A stretch of 64,000 nt of DNA from Microbacterium sp. APC 3901 (GTDB lineage Bacteria > Actinomycetota > Actinomycetes > Actinomycetales > Microbacteriaceae), in contig NZ_JASDCU010000016.1 in assembly GCF_030407765.1 (NCBI RefSeq), positions 1-64,000 on the forward strand. The letters are read 5' to 3'. Positions within the stretch are counted from its first letter, which is position 1; every line of letters begins with the position of its first letter. The notes below the pieces were generated by a model that worked only from the letters and a program-made list of their open reading frames with translations, searched no databases and had not been told where the DNA came from. Position numbers and translations under genes: made by a program. Shown piece by piece: positions 61,973-64,000 of the stretch.

Positions 61973-63506
61973 GCGCGTGCTCCTTTGCGATGCGGGCGAT
62001 GGTGCCGGACTGCACGAGTGCGGTCACGGCTTCGATGTCGGGAGAGAGGAATCGGTCGGGCCCCGGTCCTGCGGCGACGGTGCGCACCAGATCGCGCACG
62101 GCGCCGGTCGCGGGTCCCGCCTGCAGAGGGGCTCGGAGGTCGAGGGCGCGCGCCCCGGTGAGGATCTCGATCGCGATCACACGGCCGAGTCCGTCGATCG
62201 CCCGACGGAGCTTGCGGGCCGCGGCCCACCCCATCGACACGTGGTCCTCCTGCATCGCCGACGAGGGGATCGAATCGACGGATGCCGGCACAGCGAGTCG
62301 CTTCAGCTCCGAGACGATGCCCGCGGATGCGTATTGCGCGATCATCAGCCCTGAGTCGACGCCGACCTCGTCTGCCAGGAACGGAGGCAGGCCGTGGTTG
62401 CGTGCCGGGTCGAGCGCCCGGTCAGTGCGACGCTCCGAGATCGACGCGACGTCTGCCACGGAGATCGCGAGGAAGTCGAGCACCGCCGCCACCGGGGCAC
62501 CGTGGAAATTGCCGTTCGACTCGATGCGGCCGTCGAGGGTGATGACCGGGTTGTCGATCACGCTCGCGAGCTCTCGCTCGGCGATGGTCGAGGCGTAGCC
62601 CATCGTGTCACGTGCGGTCCCATGCACCTGAGGCGAGCAGCGCAGCGAGTACGCGTCCTGCACTCGACCGTCCTCCGGGCCCTTGTGACTGTGCACGATG
62701 GGCGAGTCCCCCAGGAACGCCCGGAGGTTCGAGGCCGACTCCGCCTGACCCGACTGCGGACGCAGCGCCATGAGGTCGGCCGCGAAGACGGCATCCGTCC
62801 CCATCTGCGACTCGACCGACATCGCCGCCGCCATGTCTGCCGTGAGCAGCAGGGTCTCGAGGTCGTGCAGCGCGAGCACGAGCATGCCGAGCATCCCGTC
62901 GGTGCCGTTGATCAGCGCGAGCCCCTCTTTCTCGACGAGGGTGAGCGGCTCGATGCCAGCGGCCGAGAGCGCGTCGGATGCCGGAGCGAGTTCGCCATCG
63001 GCTGTGCGGACGTCGCCCTCGCCCATGGTGGCGAGGGCGATATGGGCCAGCGGTGCCAGGTCGCCCGAGCAGCCGAGGGAGCCGTACTCGCGGACGATCG
63101 GGGTGATGCCTGCGTTCAGCAGCGCCGCGTACGTCTCGACGACGACGGGGCGCACACCCGTTCGCCCCGAGACCAGCGTCTGGAGGCGCAGCAGCTGCAG
63201 CCCGCGCACGACCTCACGCTCGACCTCGGCGCCGGTTCCTGCCGCGTGCGAACGGATCAGGCTGGCTTGCAGCTGCAGGCGGCGATCCGGGGCGATGAAC
63301 GTCGTGGCGAGCGCGCCGAACCCGGTGGACACTCCGTAATGCGGGTTCGGGTCGGCAGCGAGTCCGTCGATCACGCGGCGCGTGTCAGCCACTCGCGAGA
63401 GGGCTGCGGCACTGATCGTGACGGGGGCTCCGTGTCGGGCGACCGCGACGACATCGGCGTGGCTCAGGGGGGCGTCGCCGACGAGGACGGGGGGCAGTTC
63501 GGTCAT
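61965..63506 (-). CDS. hutH: Histidine ammonia-lyase
   Basis: HutH, 513 residues, deaminates histidine to urocanate. The cofactor-forming loop is [17 protein letters not shown] with C146-S147-G148, i.e. Cys-Ser-Gly instead of the common Ala-Ser-Gly; this variant is known in Streptomyces-type enzymes and still makes [14 protein letters not shown] and [12 protein letters not shown] are also typical. ATG at 63506 is chosen; TGGAAT (63513-63518) ends 6 nt before it, so the operon message may be leaderless. First gene of hutHUIG, divergent from an IclR gene. Confidence 0.96.
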   Translation of the reverse strand: MTELPPVLVGDAPLSHADVVAVARHGAPVTISAAALSRVADTRRVIDGLAADPNPHYGVSTGFGALATTFIAPDRRLQLQASLIRSHAAGTGAEVEREVVRGLQLLRLQTLVSGRTGVRPVVVETYAALLNAGITPIVREYGSLGCSGDLAPLAHIALATMGEGDVRTADGELAPASDALSAAGIEPLTLVEKEGLALINGTDGMLGMLVLALHDLETLLLTADMAAAMSVESQMGTDAVFAADLMALRPQSGQAESASNLRAFLGDSPIVHSHKGPEDGRVQDAYSLRCSPQVHGTARDTMGYASTIAERELASVIDNPVITLDGRIESNGNFHGAPVAAVLDFLAISVADVASISERRTDRALDPARNHGLPPFLADEVGVDSGLMIAQYASAGIVSELKRLAVPASVDSIPSSAMQEDHVSMGWAAARKLRRAIDGLGRVIAIEILTGARALDLRAPLQAGPATGAVRDLVRTVAAGPGPDRFLSPDIEAVTALVQSGTIARIAKEHAHD

Positions 63507-63564
63507 GTCTCGATTCCACACCCGCCGGGTCGCGGGCGACAGCGGTTCGTGGCATCCTGTGTCT

Positions 63565-64000
63565 GTGATCCCAGACAAGACGGATACCGCGAGCCGTGTG
63601 CCGGCAGCAGACAATACGCTGCGGATCCTGCGCTATCTGGCTGGTCGCCCCGCGCCTGTCGCCGCGTCGGCGATCGCTCGGGAGCTCGAGCTGCCCCGGT
63701 CGACCGTGTACCACCTGCTCACCACCCTCGCGGCGCACGGCTTCGTGCTGCATATGAAGGAGGATCGACGCTGGGGCCTCGGCACTTCGGCGTTCGAACT
63801 CGCCGGCGGATACGCGCGACAGCAGCCGCTCGCTCGGATCGGTCGCCCCCTCGTCGCCGCGCTGTCGGACCGCCTCGGCGAGAGCACTCACCTCGCGGTG
63901 ATGAGCGGTGGTGATGTGCTGTACATCGTGGAGGAGCGCGCGCCGCGGCGGCAGGCACTCGTCACGGACGTCGGAGTGCGCCTCCCCGCCCACCTCACGG
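63565..64000 (+). CDS. IclR-family regulator (partial, cut by window end)
   Basis: The first 145 residues of an IclR-type regulator. The winged helix is LRILRYLAGRPAPVAASAIA, RELELPRSTVYHLLTTLAAHG, followed by the start of the effector domain (QPLARIGRPLVAALSDRLGE, THLAVMSGGDVLYIVEERAP). The GTG at 63565 is the likely start, with a weak -10 (CATCCT) 6 nt before it. Only 58 bp separate its start from that of hutH, so it very probably regulates the hut operon in response to histidine or urocanate; the C-terminus lies beyond the window. Confidence 0.9.
   Translation, partial: MIPDKTDTASRVPAADNTLRILRYLAGRPAPVAASAIARELELPRSTVYHLLTTLAAHGFVLHMKEDRRWGLGTSAFELAGGYARQQPLARIGRPLVAALSDRLGESTHLAVMSGGDVLYIVEERAPRRQALVTDVGVRLPAHLT

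Overview
The window is high-GC DNA (about 70%) from an actinobacterium. The nrdHIEF class Ib ribonucleotide reductase, PucR/Lrp/IclR regulators, a DUF445 protein, a Streptomyces-type histidine ammonia-lyase and a very frequent GGATGCCG/CGGCATCC word all fit the Microbacteriaceae, most likely Microbacterium; this is an inference from gene content, not a match to a genome. I saw no rRNA, tRNA, CRISPR array, insertion sequence or prophage. Nearly every base pair is explained by about 61 protein genes. Many neighbours overlap by ATGA/GTGA, and many first genes look leaderless, with a -10 hexamer exactly 6 nt before the start codon.

Layout. 1-402: gene-free, repeat-rich. 403-6934 (minus strand): a sugar-catabolic cluster of a Gfo/Idh/MocA dehydrogenase, a DUF993 aldolase-like protein, two TIM-barrel isomerases, a LacI regulator and glycerate kinase. 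6935-7341: repeats and two LacI-type operators. 7342-12008: GalR-like LacI regulator divergent from galT-galK, then galE. 12032-15398: GPH-type transporter, ChbG/HpnK deacetylase and ROK-type regulator, apparently for (oligo)saccharide use. 15516-19863: GNAT, then aldehyde dehydrogenase, Lrp, amine oxidase and cupin (polyamine oxidation part 1). 19870-26378: CPBP protease, secreted lipase, SulP transporter with a divergent MerR, carboxylesterase, ankyrin-like protein. 26396-34511: orphan DNA methyltransferase coupled to a lipoate ligase, DUF1684, hydrolase, CutC, MarR-MFS pair, a repeat protein and a membrane protein. 34578-38434: nrdHIEF with candidate NrdR boxes upstream. 38824-42903: MFS, PfkB kinase, hydrolase, acyl-CoA dehydrogenase. 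42992-56159: Lrp, two class III aminotransferases, PucR, MmsA, FadR/GntR, SDR, aldehyde dehydrogenase, PuuD, PuuA and an APC permease (polyamine, GABA and beta-alanine catabolism). 56178-58056: CsoR-type regulator, DUF445 protein, small protein. 58178-63506: complete hutHUIG operon with a divergent IclR gene cut by the window end.

How the genes work together. The window is largely a catabolic island. Amines are imported by the permease and either glutamylated (PuuA), oxidised (PuuB-like enzyme), dehydrogenated and hydrolysed (PuuD), or transaminated and oxidised; beta-alanine goes through an aminotransferase and MmsA to acetyl-CoA; histidine goes to glutamate through Hut; galactose goes through the Leloir genes. 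Two colinear Lrp paralogues sit at the two halves of the polyamine system.

Most worth a second look: a family of 46-bp imperfect palindromes (four copies) with linked 30-bp tandem arrays; the uncharacterised DUF993/Gfo-Idh/TIM-barrel/glycerate kinase pathway; the galT promoter with two operators 31 bp apart; and the uniform leaderless promoter architecture.
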